NCBI GenBank assembly: GCA_028285485.1
Contig: JANQPC010000037.1
Coordinates: forward strand, 1 to 64,000
From: Paracoccaceae bacterium
GTDB taxonomy: Bacteria > Pseudomonadota > Alphaproteobacteria > Rhodobacterales > Rhodobacteraceae
Direction: 5' to 3'
DNA length: 64,000 bases
The position numbers and the translations under genes were made by a program. Positions 17,981-26,042 of this stretch are shown here, piece by piece. Within the stretch, counting starts at the first letter, position 1, and each line of letters begins with the position of its first letter. Below the pieces are notes generated by a model. The model was not told where the DNA came from, made no database searches, and saw only the letters and a list, made by a program, of their open reading frames with translations.

Positions 17981-19093
17981 ATGAACACCCAAGCGCCCTA
18001 CGATTTTTCCGATGCCATCTCTTCCATCGAGGAGATCATCGAGGATGCCCGCAACGGGCGGATGTTTATTCTCGTTGATCACGAGGATCGCGAAAACGAG
18101 GGCGATCTGGTGATCCCCGCGCAGATGGCCACGCCCGAGGCGGTCAACTTCATGGCCACCCATGGGCGCGGGCTGATCTGCCTGAGCCTGCCGGGCGAGC
18201 GGATCGATGCGCTGGGCCTGCCGCTGATGGCCTCGCAAAACTCCTCGCGCCACGAAACCGCCTTCACCGTTTCGATCGAGGCGCGCGAAGGCGTTTCGAC
18301 CGGGATCTCCGCCCATGACCGGGCGCGCACCGTGGCCGTGGCCATCGATCAAAGCAAGACGGCAGCCGATATCGCCACGCCGGGGCATATCTTCCCGCTC
18401 CGCGCCCGCGATGGCGGGGTTCTGGTGCGGGCGGGCCATACAGAAGCCGCAGTGGATGTCTCACGGCTGGCCGGGCTGAACCCCGCGGGCGTGATCTGCG
18501 AGATCATGAACGAAGATGGCTCCATGGCGCGGCTGCCCGATCTTGTGGCCTTCGCCCAGCTTCACAACCTCAAGATCGGCACCATCAGCGATCTGATCTC
18601 CTACCGCCGCCGCCATGACAACCTTGTGGCGGTGACCGAAGAGCGCACGGTGACCTCGGAATTTGGCGGCGAATGGCAGCTGCGCATCTTCACCGATACC
18701 GCCCATGGCGATGAACATATCGCGCTGACCAAGGGCGATCTTTCGGGCGATGCGCCGGTACTTGTGCGCATGCACGCGCTTGATCCGATGCTGGATGTGG
18801 TGGGGCTGGGGCCCTCGGGCCGCGCGGGCGAGTTTGGCGATGCGATGCGGCTTATTGCCGAAGAAGGGCGCGGCGCGGTGGTGCTGCTGCGCGATACCAC
18901 GATGAAGCTTGTCACCGGCGATAGCGTTTCGCCGCAAACGTTGCGGCAATATGGGCTTGGCGCGCAAATCCTCTCAACTCTGGGCGTTTCGCAGCTGATA
19001 TTGCTGACAAATTCGCCGAAGCCGAAGGTAGTGGGGCTGGAGGCCTACGGGCTTGAAATCGTGGGCACGCGCAAGATTTCGGAGATCGGATAA
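17981..19093 (+). CDS. ribB: 3,4-dihydroxy-2-butanone 4-phosphate synthase with degenerate GTP cyclohydrolase II-like domain
   Basis: 370 residues. Residues 1 to about 210 are RibB, with the acidic [12 protein letters not shown] loop, THGRGLICL and GHTEAAVDV. Residues about 220-370 have the GTP cyclohydrolase II fold by order of segments ([25 protein letters not shown]), but the three zinc cysteines of the true enzyme are absent; the only two cysteines of the protein lie in the RibB half. So it probably makes only the four-carbon unit, and GTP cyclohydrolase II must be encoded elsewhere. This matches RibBA-like proteins with an inactive second domain known in alphaproteobacteria. No FMN riboswitch was seen in the 75 bp upstream. 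Confidence 0.92.
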   Translation: MNTQAPYDFSDAISSIEEIIEDARNGRMFILVDHEDRENEGDLVIPAQMATPEAVNFMATHGRGLICLSLPGERIDALGLPLMASQNSSRHETAFTVSIEAREGVSTGISAHDRARTVAVAIDQSKTAADIATPGHIFPLRARDGGVLVRAGHTEAAVDVSRLAGLNPAGVICEIMNEDGSMARLPDLVAFAQLHNLKIGTISDLISYRRRHDNLVAVTEERTVTSEFGGEWQLRIFTDTAHGDEHIALTKGDLSGDAPVLVRMHALDPMLDVVGLGPSGRAGEFGDAMRLIAEEGRGAVVLLRDTTMKLVTGDSVSPQTLRQYGLGAQILSTLGVSQLILLTNSPKPKVVGLEAYGLEIVGTRKISEIG

Positions 19094-19641
19094 TGGCGGG
19101 GCATTCGGATAACGACATGGCGCTGCCGCGCTTCGACGATCCGGTGAAGATCCTGATCGTGATCGCGCCCTATTACACCAAGATCGCGGAGGCGCAGCTT
19201 GCCTCCGCGCGCGGGGTGGTGGAGGCCGCGGGCGCGACCCATGAGACCATCGAGGTGCCCGGATCGCTGGAAATCCCCGCCGCGATCACGCTGGCGCACC
19301 GGCTTTCGAACTACGATGGCTATATTGCGCTGGGCTGCGTGATCCGGGGGCGCACATCGCACTACGATGTCGTGGTGGGCGAAAGCGCGCGGGGCATCAC
19401 GCTTCTGGGCCTTCAGGGGCTGGCCATCGGCAACGGCATCATCACCGTGGAGAACATGGAGCAGGCCGAGGAACGCGCCGATGCCGAGCGGCTGAACACT
19501 GCGGGCGCGGCGGCGGAGGCGGCGCTGCACCTGATCGCCATTGCCCGCAAATGGGGTACCAAGCGCAAGGATGTGGGCTTTCTGCCGGATACCATCCTTG
19601 TGGCGGGCGGCGAGGATGATCCGGGATCGCGCCCGGCATGA
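19093..19641 (+). CDS. ribH: 6,7-dimethyl-8-ribityllumazine synthase
   Basis: 182 residues. IVIAPYYTKIAEAQL, VPGSLEIPAAI and CVIRGRTSHYDVV with the catalytic His region are diagnostic of lumazine synthase, which condenses the RibB product with the pyrimidine from RibD. The ATG shares one base with the ribB stop (TAATG), and its stop overlaps nusB (ATGA), so ribB-ribH-nusB is a coupled unit. The C-terminus is longer than in E. coli, ending DDPGSRPA. Confidence 0.95.
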   Translation: MAGHSDNDMALPRFDDPVKILIVIAPYYTKIAEAQLASARGVVEAAGATHETIEVPGSLEIPAAITLAHRLSNYDGYIALGCVIRGRTSHYDVVVGESARGITLLGLQGLAIGNGIITVENMEQAEERADAERLNTAGAAAEAALHLIAIARKWGTKRKDVGFLPDTILVAGGEDDPGSRPA

Positions 19642-20099
19642 GCACCGCCAAACAAATGCGCTCTGCCGCGCGGCTCTACGCCGTGCAGGCGCTCTTTCAG
19701 ATGGAGGCTGCGGGGCAATCGGCCGATGCAGTGATCCGCGAATTCGAGGATCATCGCTTCGGCGCCACCTATGAGGATGGCGAGATGGCCGAGGGCGATG
19801 TAGATCATTTTCGCGGGCTTGTGGGCGATGCGGTGAACCACCAGGCGCGGATCGATCAGATGACGGATCGTGCGCTGGTGGAGAAATGGCCAATCGCGCG
19901 GATCGATCCCACCCTGCGCGCGCTTTTTCGCGCCGCGGGGGCGGAGCTTGCCGAGGGCGCCGCGCCGCCCCGCGTGGTGATCAGCGAATTTGTGGATGTG
20001 GCGAAGGCGTTCTTTCCTGAAGGGCGGGAACCCAAATTCGTGAACGCGGTGCTCGATCACATGGCGCGCGAGGCGCAGCCGGGCGCGTTTTCCGATTGA
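19638..20099 (+). CDS. nusB: Transcription antitermination factor NusB
   Basis: 153 residues with RSAARLYAVQALFQME at the N-terminus, as in NusB, and EFVDVAKAFFPEGREPKFVNAVLD at the C-terminus, the conserved RNA-binding helix region. NusB binds boxA with S10 in rRNA antitermination. It overlaps ribH by ATGA, the usual ribH-nusB neighbourhood. Confidence 0.95.
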   Translation: MSTAKQMRSAARLYAVQALFQMEAAGQSADAVIREFEDHRFGATYEDGEMAEGDVDHFRGLVGDAVNHQARIDQMTDRALVEKWPIARIDPTLRALFRAAGAELAEGAAPPRVVISEFVDVAKAFFPEGREPKFVNAVLDHMAREAQPGAFSD

Positions 20100-20316
20100 A
20101 GCAGGTGGCGCATGGGCGCCGGGATCCTCCCATCTGCCGCAAAATAGATCGCATTCTTCCGAGCCAGCGATGGAATTCAGGGCACTCGGGCGGCGGATCG
20201 CCGCCATGGGTGGCGCCGGGCCCGGTTTCGCTGGCATTTCGGCACGGGGCGGCTAGGGTCCGGACAGCGCCGGGCTCTGGCCCCGGCGCGCCGCACCACC
20301 CGACAGGAGCCTCGCC

Positions 20317-20628
20317 ATGCCCAAACTCGTCAAGCTCTATATCCGTCAGTCACTGATCGGCTTCGGGGTGGCAGGGCTGTTTGTGGCCGGGCTGTTCTAC
20401 TTCAACGTGGCAAACCTCTGGCATCTCGTCACCCATAGCGAAGATGGGCTTTTGGCCGCGGTCCTGTTGTTTGTCTTCAACGGGATCGTCTTTTCGGGCG
20501 TTCAGTTCGGCATTGCCGTGATGGGGATGGCCCAGCGGGAGAATGCGGAACCGCCGCGGGGCGGAACGCCCGAGCATGCAACCGTTCCGGTGCCGGTCAA
20601 AGCGGATGGGCCGCGCAGCTTTGGCTAA
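20317..20628 (+). CDS. Small inner-membrane protein, unknown function
   Basis: 103 residues with two predicted membrane segments, about 13-33 (SLIGFGVAGLFVAGLFYFNV) and 45-67, and a polar proline-rich C-terminal tail. A CAGGAG Shine-Dalgarno is 8 nt ahead of the ATG. It has the look of a small conserved Rhodobacteraceae membrane protein; no function is recognised. The 217 bp before it show no other gene. Confidence 0.75.
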   Translation: MPKLVKLYIRQSLIGFGVAGLFVAGLFYFNVANLWHLVTHSEDGLLAAVLLFVFNGIVFSGVQFGIAVMGMAQRENAEPPRGGTPEHATVPVPVKADGPRSFG

Positions 20629-20645
20629 CGCGATCGGGCGCGCCG

Positions 20646-21278
20646 CTATTCGGCGCGCGGAACCGCGTTGATCTCACCAAAATCGGGCGTGGCCTCCATG
20701 GCGGCGAGCCAGGCGGTTGTCTTCGGTGCGCCGGGCAGGATGCTGGCGCCTTCAGGTGTTTTCGCGAAATAGACAAGGATCGGGGCGATAAAGGCATCCG
20801 CAAGTGTCGCACGATCCCCGCAGAAATATGGCCCCGTGCCCAGCCCGGCTTCGAGCACGCCGATCACCTCCTCCATCTCGGGGACCGCGCTGGCAAGGCG
20901 CGCCTCGTCGGGCGGCAGGCCCCGGAAGCCCTTGATGAAGCGCTCTGTCAGGCAGATGCGCACGACGGCGGCATAGAGGTAATCGTTGGCCACCGAGACC
21001 CATTGCAGCATCCGCGCGCGGGCGGCGGCGCCTTCGGGCTGTAACGGCGGGCCCTCGAAGGCGAGATCGATATAGGTGGCGATGGCGAGGGTTTCGTAGA
21101 GCGAGACGTCACCGTGGCGCAGTGCGGGCATGCGCCCAAAGGGCTGATGCGCGCGGTATTCGGGGCTGCGGAAATCAACGGGGGTCAGCGTGTAGGGCAC
21201 ACCCTTCATGGCGCAGGCCATGCGGGCCGTGCGCACATAGGTGCTGAAGGCGTGACCCAGAATTTCAAGCTCTGCCAT
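20646..21278 (-). CDS. Glutathione S-transferase family protein
   Basis: 210 residues. The N-terminal thioredoxin-like half contains the glutathione-binding phrase GRMPALRHGDVSLYETLAI (the cis-Pro and ETxAI pattern), and the helical C-terminal half contains YFCGDRATLADAFIAPIL, the N-capping box. The start at 21278 is selected because the fold begins MAELEILG there. The substrate is unknown. It converges with the small membrane gene, stops 17 bp apart. Confidence 0.9.
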   Translation of the reverse strand: MAELEILGHAFSTYVRTARMACAMKGVPYTLTPVDFRSPEYRAHQPFGRMPALRHGDVSLYETLAIATYIDLAFEGPPLQPEGAAARARMLQWVSVANDYLYAAVVRICLTERFIKGFRGLPPDEARLASAVPEMEEVIGVLEAGLGTGPYFCGDRATLADAFIAPILVYFAKTPEGASILPGAPKTTAWLAAMEATPDFGEINAVPRAE

Positions 21279-21341
21279 CTTGGCTCTCCGAGAGAAGCGC
21301 GCGTCATGCGCCGGTTTGCGCAACGTTCCATGGCCAGGCCC

Positions 21342-21374
21342 AAAAAGGAACCGGCGCCGCAAGGGGCGCCGGTT
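21342..21374 (-). terminator. Rho-independent terminator of rpoH
   Basis: On the minus strand, 22 nt after the rpoH stop, a 10-bp stem AACCGGCGCC / GGCGCCGGTT with a 6-nt loop is followed by CCTTTTTG. This is a textbook intrinsic terminator and ends rpoH transcription before the GST gene. Confidence 0.85.
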
Positions 21375-21396
21375 TCAATCGGGGTTCGTGTCGGGC

Positions 21397-22293
21397 TTAG
21401 GCCGAGGCGAGCAGGCCCTTTTCCTTGGCGAGATCCTGCATCCGTTTCTGCAGCTTCTCGAAGGCGCGCACCTCGATCTGGCGGATGCGCTCGCGGCTTA
21501 CGTCGTATTGCCCCGAAAGCTCTTCCAGCGTGAGCGGCTGATCCTGCAGGCGGCGCTGCACGAGAATATCCTTCTCGCGATCGTTCAGCACATCCATCGC
21601 GGCGGCCAGAAGCTCGCGCCGGGTTTCAAGCTCGTCACGCGCCTCATAATCGCCGGCCTGATCGGCTTCTTCATCTTCGAGCCAATCCTGCCACTGGGCC
21701 GCACCTTCGCCATCGGTGGAGATCGTGGCGTTGAGAGAGGCATCGCCGCCCGAAAGGCGCCGGTTCATCGAGATCACCTCGTCTTCCGTGACGCCGAGAT
21801 CGGTGGCGATCTTTTCCACATGCTCGGGCCGCAGATCGCCCTCTTCAAGCGCGCCAATCCGGGCCTTGGCTTTGCGCAGGTTGAAGAAGAGCTTCTTCTG
21901 CGCCGAGGTAGTGCCGAGTTTCACGAGGCTCCAGGACCGCAGGATATACTCCTGGATCGAGGCGCGGATCCACCACATCGCATAGGTTGCCAGCCGGAAG
22001 CCCTTTTCGGGATCAAACCGTTTGACGGCCTGCATCAGCCCCACATTGGCTTCCGAGATCACCTCGGCCTGGGGCAGGCCATAGCCGCGATAGCCCATGG
22101 CGATCTTCGCCGCGAGGCGCAGGTGGGATGTGACAAGCTGATGGGCGGATTCGGTATCGCCCCGTTCCGTCCAGTTCTTGGCCAGCATGTATTCCTGCTC
22201 GGGTTCGAGCATCGGAAATTTGCGGATTTCCTGAAGATAGCGATTCAGCCCCTGTTCCGGGCTGGGCGCGGGCAGATTAGCGTAATTCGACAT
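21397..22293 (-). CDS. rpoH: RNA polymerase heat-shock sigma factor RpoH (sigma-32)
   Basis: 298 residues. Region 2 is clear: SHLRLAAKIAMGYRGYGLP, EANVGLMQAVKRFDPEKGFRLATYAMWWIRASIQEYILRSW. The RpoH-box region (FNLRKAKARIGAL after QKKLFF) separates it from sigma-70, and region 4.2 is VSRERIRQIEVRAFEKLQKRM. It directs heat-shock promoters and is controlled by DnaK/FtsH. Rhodobacteraceae often have two rpoH genes; which one this is cannot be told here. Its own terminator follows. Confidence 0.95.
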   Translation of the reverse strand: MSNYANLPAPSPEQGLNRYLQEIRKFPMLEPEQEYMLAKNWTERGDTESAHQLVTSHLRLAAKIAMGYRGYGLPQAEVISEANVGLMQAVKRFDPEKGFRLATYAMWWIRASIQEYILRSWSLVKLGTTSAQKKLFFNLRKAKARIGALEEGDLRPEHVEKIATDLGVTEDEVISMNRRLSGGDASLNATISTDGEGAAQWQDWLEDEEADQAGDYEARDELETRRELLAAAMDVLNDREKDILVQRRLQDQPLTLEELSGQYDVSRERIRQIEVRAFEKLQKRMQDLAKEKGLLASA

Positions 22294-22358
22294 CGTTCAA
22301 TCCCTGTGGTCTTACCGGTCTTGGCGCGCTGATGTTCAGCGGGTTAACATTGAGATAG

Positions 22359-22374
22359 TGAACTCAATAGTTCA
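22359..22374. promoter_or_regulatory. Dyad in the rpoH upstream region
   Basis: TGAACT-4 nt-AGTTCA is a 6-bp inverted repeat about 65 bp upstream of the rpoH start. On the minus strand the same stretch includes TTGAAC followed 17 nt later by TATCTC, a possible -35/-10 pair. It could be an operator within the rpoH promoter. Assigned from sequence shape only. Confidence 0.3.
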
Positions 22375-22501
22375 GTTCAAGGGTCAGGCTGACAGTTTTG
22401 CGTTGGGGTGGATTTAAGAAGGGTTACCGGTCGCGTCGCCCTTCATGTCACGCGGTTAACGTATATGTGCGAATTCCTACAGGAAAGCTGCGGAAACGGC
22501 G

Positions 22502-23533
22502 TTAGCTGTGTGCGTTCGCGCGCAAATCCGCAAGAAGCGCTGCAAAATCGGCGGGCAGGGGCGCTTCAAAGGCCAGATCGGCCCCGGTGACAGGATGGGT
22601 GAAGCCCAGCGTGCGGGCGTGGAGCGCCTGGCGCTGGAAGGCCGCGATGGTTTCTGCAGCGCCGGGCCCCAGCGCCTTGGCCGAGGCGCGCCGCCGCCCG
22701 CCATAGACCGGATCGCCCACAAGCCCGTGGCCGAGATAGGCCATATGGGCGCGGATCTGGTGGGTGCGCCCGGTTTCCAGCCAGCATTCACAGAGCGCGG
22801 CCTGATCCGCGAAGGCCTCGATGCGGCGCAGACGGGTGACGGCATGGCGCCCGCCCTCGAAGATCACGGCCTGTCGCTGGCGATCCGTTTTGTGGCGATC
22901 AAGCCCGGTTGTGATGCGGATCACCGCGCCGCCTTCAGCCGCAACACCGCGCAGGCCCCGCAGGCGGGGATTGCCGGGATCCGGCACGCCGTGGCAGAGC
23001 GCGGTATAGTGGCGCTCGGCGCTATGGGCCTCGAACTGCCGGGCAAGCCCGTGATGGGCGGCGTCTGATTTGGCCACCACCAGCAGCCCAGAGGTATCCT
23101 TATCGATCCGGTGCACGATGCCGGGGCGCTTTTCGCCGCCCACTCCCGAAAGCTTCCCCCCGAAATGGTGCAGGAGCGCGTTGACAAGCGTGCCTGTGGG
23201 CGTGCCGGGGGCGGGGTGCACAACAAGGCCCGCGGGTTTGTTGATCACTGCGAGATCCGCGTCCTCATAGATAACCTCGAGCGGGATATCCTCCGCAGCC
23301 ATTTCCACCTCTGCCGGGGCGGCAACCGTGATCTCATAGGCCTCGCCCTCGGCCACCGCCGCCTTGCCATCGGTGATCACCTCGCCCGCCCGGCGCACCG
23401 CGCCTTCGGCGATCAAACGCGCAAGGCGGGAACGGGAAAGATGTGCGGCCTCTGGCACGAAGCGCGCCAGCGCCTTATCAAGGCGGGCGGGCGGATCGGC
23501 CCCGATGGTAACGAAAACGCGCGAGGCGGCCAT
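22502..23533 (-). CDS. rluD: RluA-family 23S rRNA pseudouridine synthase (RluD-like)
   Basis: 343 residues. An N-terminal S4-like RNA-binding domain (RLDKALARFVPE ... SRSRLARLIAEGAV) precedes the catalytic domain with NKPAGLVVHPAPG and HRIDKDTSGLLVVAK, where the Asp of the HRxD motif is the catalytic nucleophile. GRTHQIRAHMAYLGHGLVGD is the family C-terminal signature. RluD modifies helix 69 of 23S rRNA; the exact subfamily is inferred. Its start codon overlaps on opposite strands with that of the DUF6476-like gene at 23532. Confidence 0.92.
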   Translation of the reverse strand: MAASRVFVTIGADPPARLDKALARFVPEAAHLSRSRLARLIAEGAVRRAGEVITDGKAAVAEGEAYEITVAAPAEVEMAAEDIPLEVIYEDADLAVINKPAGLVVHPAPGTPTGTLVNALLHHFGGKLSGVGGEKRPGIVHRIDKDTSGLLVVAKSDAAHHGLARQFEAHSAERHYTALCHGVPDPGNPRLRGLRGVAAEGGAVIRITTGLDRHKTDRQRQAVIFEGGRHAVTRLRRIEAFADQAALCECWLETGRTHQIRAHMAYLGHGLVGDPVYGGRRRASAKALGPGAAETIAAFQRQALHARTLGFTHPVTGADLAFEAPLPADFAALLADLRANAHS

Positions 23534-23834
23534 GGATGACGAAGCTCCGGCAACAGGCGGCGAGGTGGCGCACCTGCGCTTCCTGAAATGGCTCGTCACG
23601 GTGCTGACCGCGACGATGATCCTGGGCGTTCTAACGATCGTGGTGCTGCTTGTCATCCGGCTGCAGACGCCCGCAGTGGCGCTGCCGGGCGAGATCGTGC
23701 TGCCCGACGGCGCGGTGGCCACGGCCTTCACGCAAGGCGAGGGGTGGTTCGCGGTGGTCACATCCGATGACCGGATCCTGATCTTCGATCGCGCGGGCGG
23801 GGCGCTGATACAGGAAGTGGCGATCGGGCGGTGA
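23532..23834 (+). CDS. DUF6476-like single-pass membrane protein
   Basis: 100 residues with one membrane segment (about 20-43, TVLTATMILGVLTIVVLLVIRL) and a short extra-membrane domain with LPDGAVATAFTQGEGWFAV and DRILIFDRAGG. This pattern belongs to a small Rhodobacterales family I know as DUF6476, function unknown. The ATG shares two bases with the rluD start on the other strand. An upstream start at 23364 would run through rluD and is rejected. Confidence 0.75.
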   Translation: MDDEAPATGGEVAHLRFLKWLVTVLTATMILGVLTIVVLLVIRLQTPAVALPGEIVLPDGAVATAFTQGEGWFAVVTSDDRILIFDRAGGALIQEVAIGR

Positions 23835-23865
23835 GGCGGGGCCTTAACCGTTTTGGCGCCTTGCG

Positions 23866-24609
23866 CTAGCGCGGGGCCCAGCCGGTTTCCAGCGCCCGCG
23901 CCCAGGGTTCGGCATCGTTCCGGCGGGCCAGCGCGATCATTGGCGCGGTATCGTAGGGCACCGTGTGAAAGCTGGTACGCCAGGCGCCGCCCGCCTGTTC
24001 GAGAATAGCATAGCAGGCATCGGGCGCCCCCATCTCGGCCCAGAAGGGCGGGGTAATGTGATCGTTGAAATAGGCCGGGCAGCCGATGGAACCGGGGTTC
24101 ACCAGCAGCGGCCCGCCGGGAAGGCGCACTGCCCTCGGCAGATGCGTGTGGCCCGAGAGGATCACCGGATTGTCGATCCCCTCGGCAGGCCCCGCGGCCT
24201 CTTCCAGCGTTGCGGGCTGCATGCTGCCATCCTTGGCGCGGCGGTGAAGCCAGTTGGCGTTGTCATCCCCCGGCTGACCGTGGGACATGACGATGCCGTG
24301 GCGCTCATCGAGCGCGCGGAAGCCGCGGATCCATTCCAGATGCGCCGGGGTCAGGCGCGGGTAGGCCCAGCGTTCCCAAAGATCCATCTTGTCCGGCGCG
24401 CGGTCGATCAGGAAACGGTCGTGGTTGCCCATCACCTGCGGGATGCCGCGCGCGATCAGAAGATCGGCTACCGCGCCCGCATCGAAAGGGCCAGAGAAAC
24501 TGTCGCCCAGATTGAGGATCTCGCCGATCCCCCGGCGATCGATATCGGCAAGGGCCGCTTCGAGCGCGCCGATATTGCCGTGAATGTCTGAAATCACCGC
24601 GATCTGCAT
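23866..24609 (-). CDS. Metallophosphoesterase (YfcE/MJ0936-like)
   Basis: 247 residues with the five metallophosphatase motifs in order: VISDIHGN, LNLGDSFSG, MGNHDRF, VMSHGQPG and LSGHTHLPR. These place it among calcineurin-like phosphodiesterases of the YfcE type, which coordinate two metal ions. It is soluble, with no signal peptide. The substrate is unknown. The next gene upstream on the same strand is the ATP-grasp protein, 51 bp away. Confidence 0.9.
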   Translation of the reverse strand: MQIAVISDIHGNIGALEAALADIDRRGIGEILNLGDSFSGPFDAGAVADLLIARGIPQVMGNHDRFLIDRAPDKMDLWERWAYPRLTPAHLEWIRGFRALDERHGIVMSHGQPGDDNANWLHRRAKDGSMQPATLEEAAGPAEGIDNPVILSGHTHLPRAVRLPGGPLLVNPGSIGCPAYFNDHITPPFWAEMGAPDACYAILEQAGGAWRTSFHTVPYDTAPMIALARRNDAEPWARALETGWAPR

Positions 24610-24660
24610 GGGGCGACCATGGCGCGGCGCGGCGGCGGCGTAAAGCGGGCTTGCGAGAGA

Positions 24661-25917
24661 TCAGGCGTTCTGGCGGCGCAGGCGGCGGCGCTCGAGCGCG
24701 CTGCGCACAAGCGATTTCGTGGTGCCCCCGGCCCAGCGGTAGACGAGATAGGCCGCTGGCAGGGGATCGCGCCAGCGGAACACCGCATGGCCATCGGCAA
24801 GAAGGGCTGCGCGCAGCATGTCGCGCGCCCGGCGGCGGCGGTTGGCGGCGGTGAGGCCCGGCTCGCGCAGGCCATCCAGATCGCCGATGCCCCAATGAAG
24901 GCGGCGGCCGGGCTTGTAGCCTGTGCGCGTGCGGGCGGGCTGGCCCAGGCGCGCCTCGACGGCCCCGGCCACGAGATTCACGCCCGCAAGGAAGGCGGCG
25001 GCGATATTGGCATCGATCCGGGGATTGATTTCGAGGAATTGCGAGCGCCCTGTGGCGGCATCGAACATGAACTGCGCGCAGCCAAGCCCATCCCATTCGA
25101 ACCGCGCCGCGAGCGCCTCTACGGCGCGCATGTGGGCGCCGTTCGGCGCGGTGCCACGCACCTCAACGCCGTAGCCCGTGCCGTCAAACGCATCGGTGCG
25201 CAGCACCTCGCATTCGAAGGTTTGGGTCACGCGCCCCTTTTCGGCCAGAAACATCACGTTGCGGCGGAACCCGGTGGCCTTTGGCTGGGCCAGTAGCGGG
25301 CGCTTGCCGATCCCCGCAAGATCAAGCGCATCGAGCGCAGCCTCGGTATCCACAAAGAGGCACTTCTTGCCGAGTATGCGGTGGCGCGAACTCACCGGTT
25401 TCAGTGCGAGCGGATAGCCCATGGCGCGGCCTGCCGCCCGGATACCCGCGCGCCCGCGCACCTCGCGGGTGGGGGGCAGGCCCAGATCGCCTGCCAGCCC
25501 GAGCGCCGCGGCCCATTCGGTATACTGGTCCTTCGCCAGAGCGCGGGTGATCGCGGCATCGGAGGGCAGCAGGATCTGGTGCGCACAGTCCGGCGCCCGG
25601 TGGCGCAGCTCCATCAGCTTTGGCAGCGAGGCTTCGCCAGCGGGCAGGATCAGGCGCGGGGCGCCCGGGGCGCGCAGCCACTTCGCCAATTCTGGCACCA
25701 GCGCGGGATCGCCCCAGCCCGGATGGGCCAGAAGCCGATCGGTCGCCCGGCTGAGGGTGACAAAGCGATCCTCTTCCCGCCCGGGCCGGATCCCAAACAC
25801 GGGTATGAAGCCCGACGCTTTCAGCGCCCAGGCCACAGCGAGCGTCTGGCGATGACACTCGAGGATAAGAACTTGCGCACCTGTCACGGCGTTAACTTTA
25901 TCCACAGCTTGTGACAT
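24661..25917 (-). CDS. ATP-grasp domain protein
   Basis: 418 residues with a Rossmann-like N-terminal third (VLILECHRQTLAVAWALKASGF) and an ATP-grasp fold: the segment PLALKPVSS (ATP-binding Lys) and a metal-binding QFLEINPRIDANIAA near residue 310-325. It resembles carbamoyl-phosphate-synthase-like ATP-grasp ligases that join a carboxylate to an amine through an acyl phosphate. The C-terminal 80 residues are basic. Placed at the edge of the polysaccharide locus next to an asparagine synthase homologue, it may act in modification of the polymer, but that is inference. The start could also be a GTG ten codons inside. Confidence 0.8.
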   Translation of the reverse strand: MSQAVDKVNAVTGAQVLILECHRQTLAVAWALKASGFIPVFGIRPGREEDRFVTLSRATDRLLAHPGWGDPALVPELAKWLRAPGAPRLILPAGEASLPKLMELRHRAPDCAHQILLPSDAAITRALAKDQYTEWAAALGLAGDLGLPPTREVRGRAGIRAAGRAMGYPLALKPVSSRHRILGKKCLFVDTEAALDALDLAGIGKRPLLAQPKATGFRRNVMFLAEKGRVTQTFECEVLRTDAFDGTGYGVEVRGTAPNGAHMRAVEALAARFEWDGLGCAQFMFDAATGRSQFLEINPRIDANIAAAFLAGVNLVAGAVEARLGQPARTRTGYKPGRRLHWGIGDLDGLREPGLTAANRRRRARDMLRAALLADGHAVFRWRDPLPAAYLVYRWAGGTTKSLVRSALERRRLRRQNA

Positions 25918-26042
25918 CGGCGAGAATCACCCCCAGCCGGGTGCGGATTGGGCCGATTTCGGCAAATATTCCGGGGTGTTGTGCGGATTATCGCCAGGTT
26001 GGGGCCATGCCCGGGCGAAAATGCCCAGCCGCGCACCAATCG

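Noticed and set aside
16862..18439. Minus-strand open frame of 525 codons opposite arsJ and ribB
   Set aside because: Same composition artefact; arsJ and ribB are certain and overlapping coding on both strands of this length is not credible.
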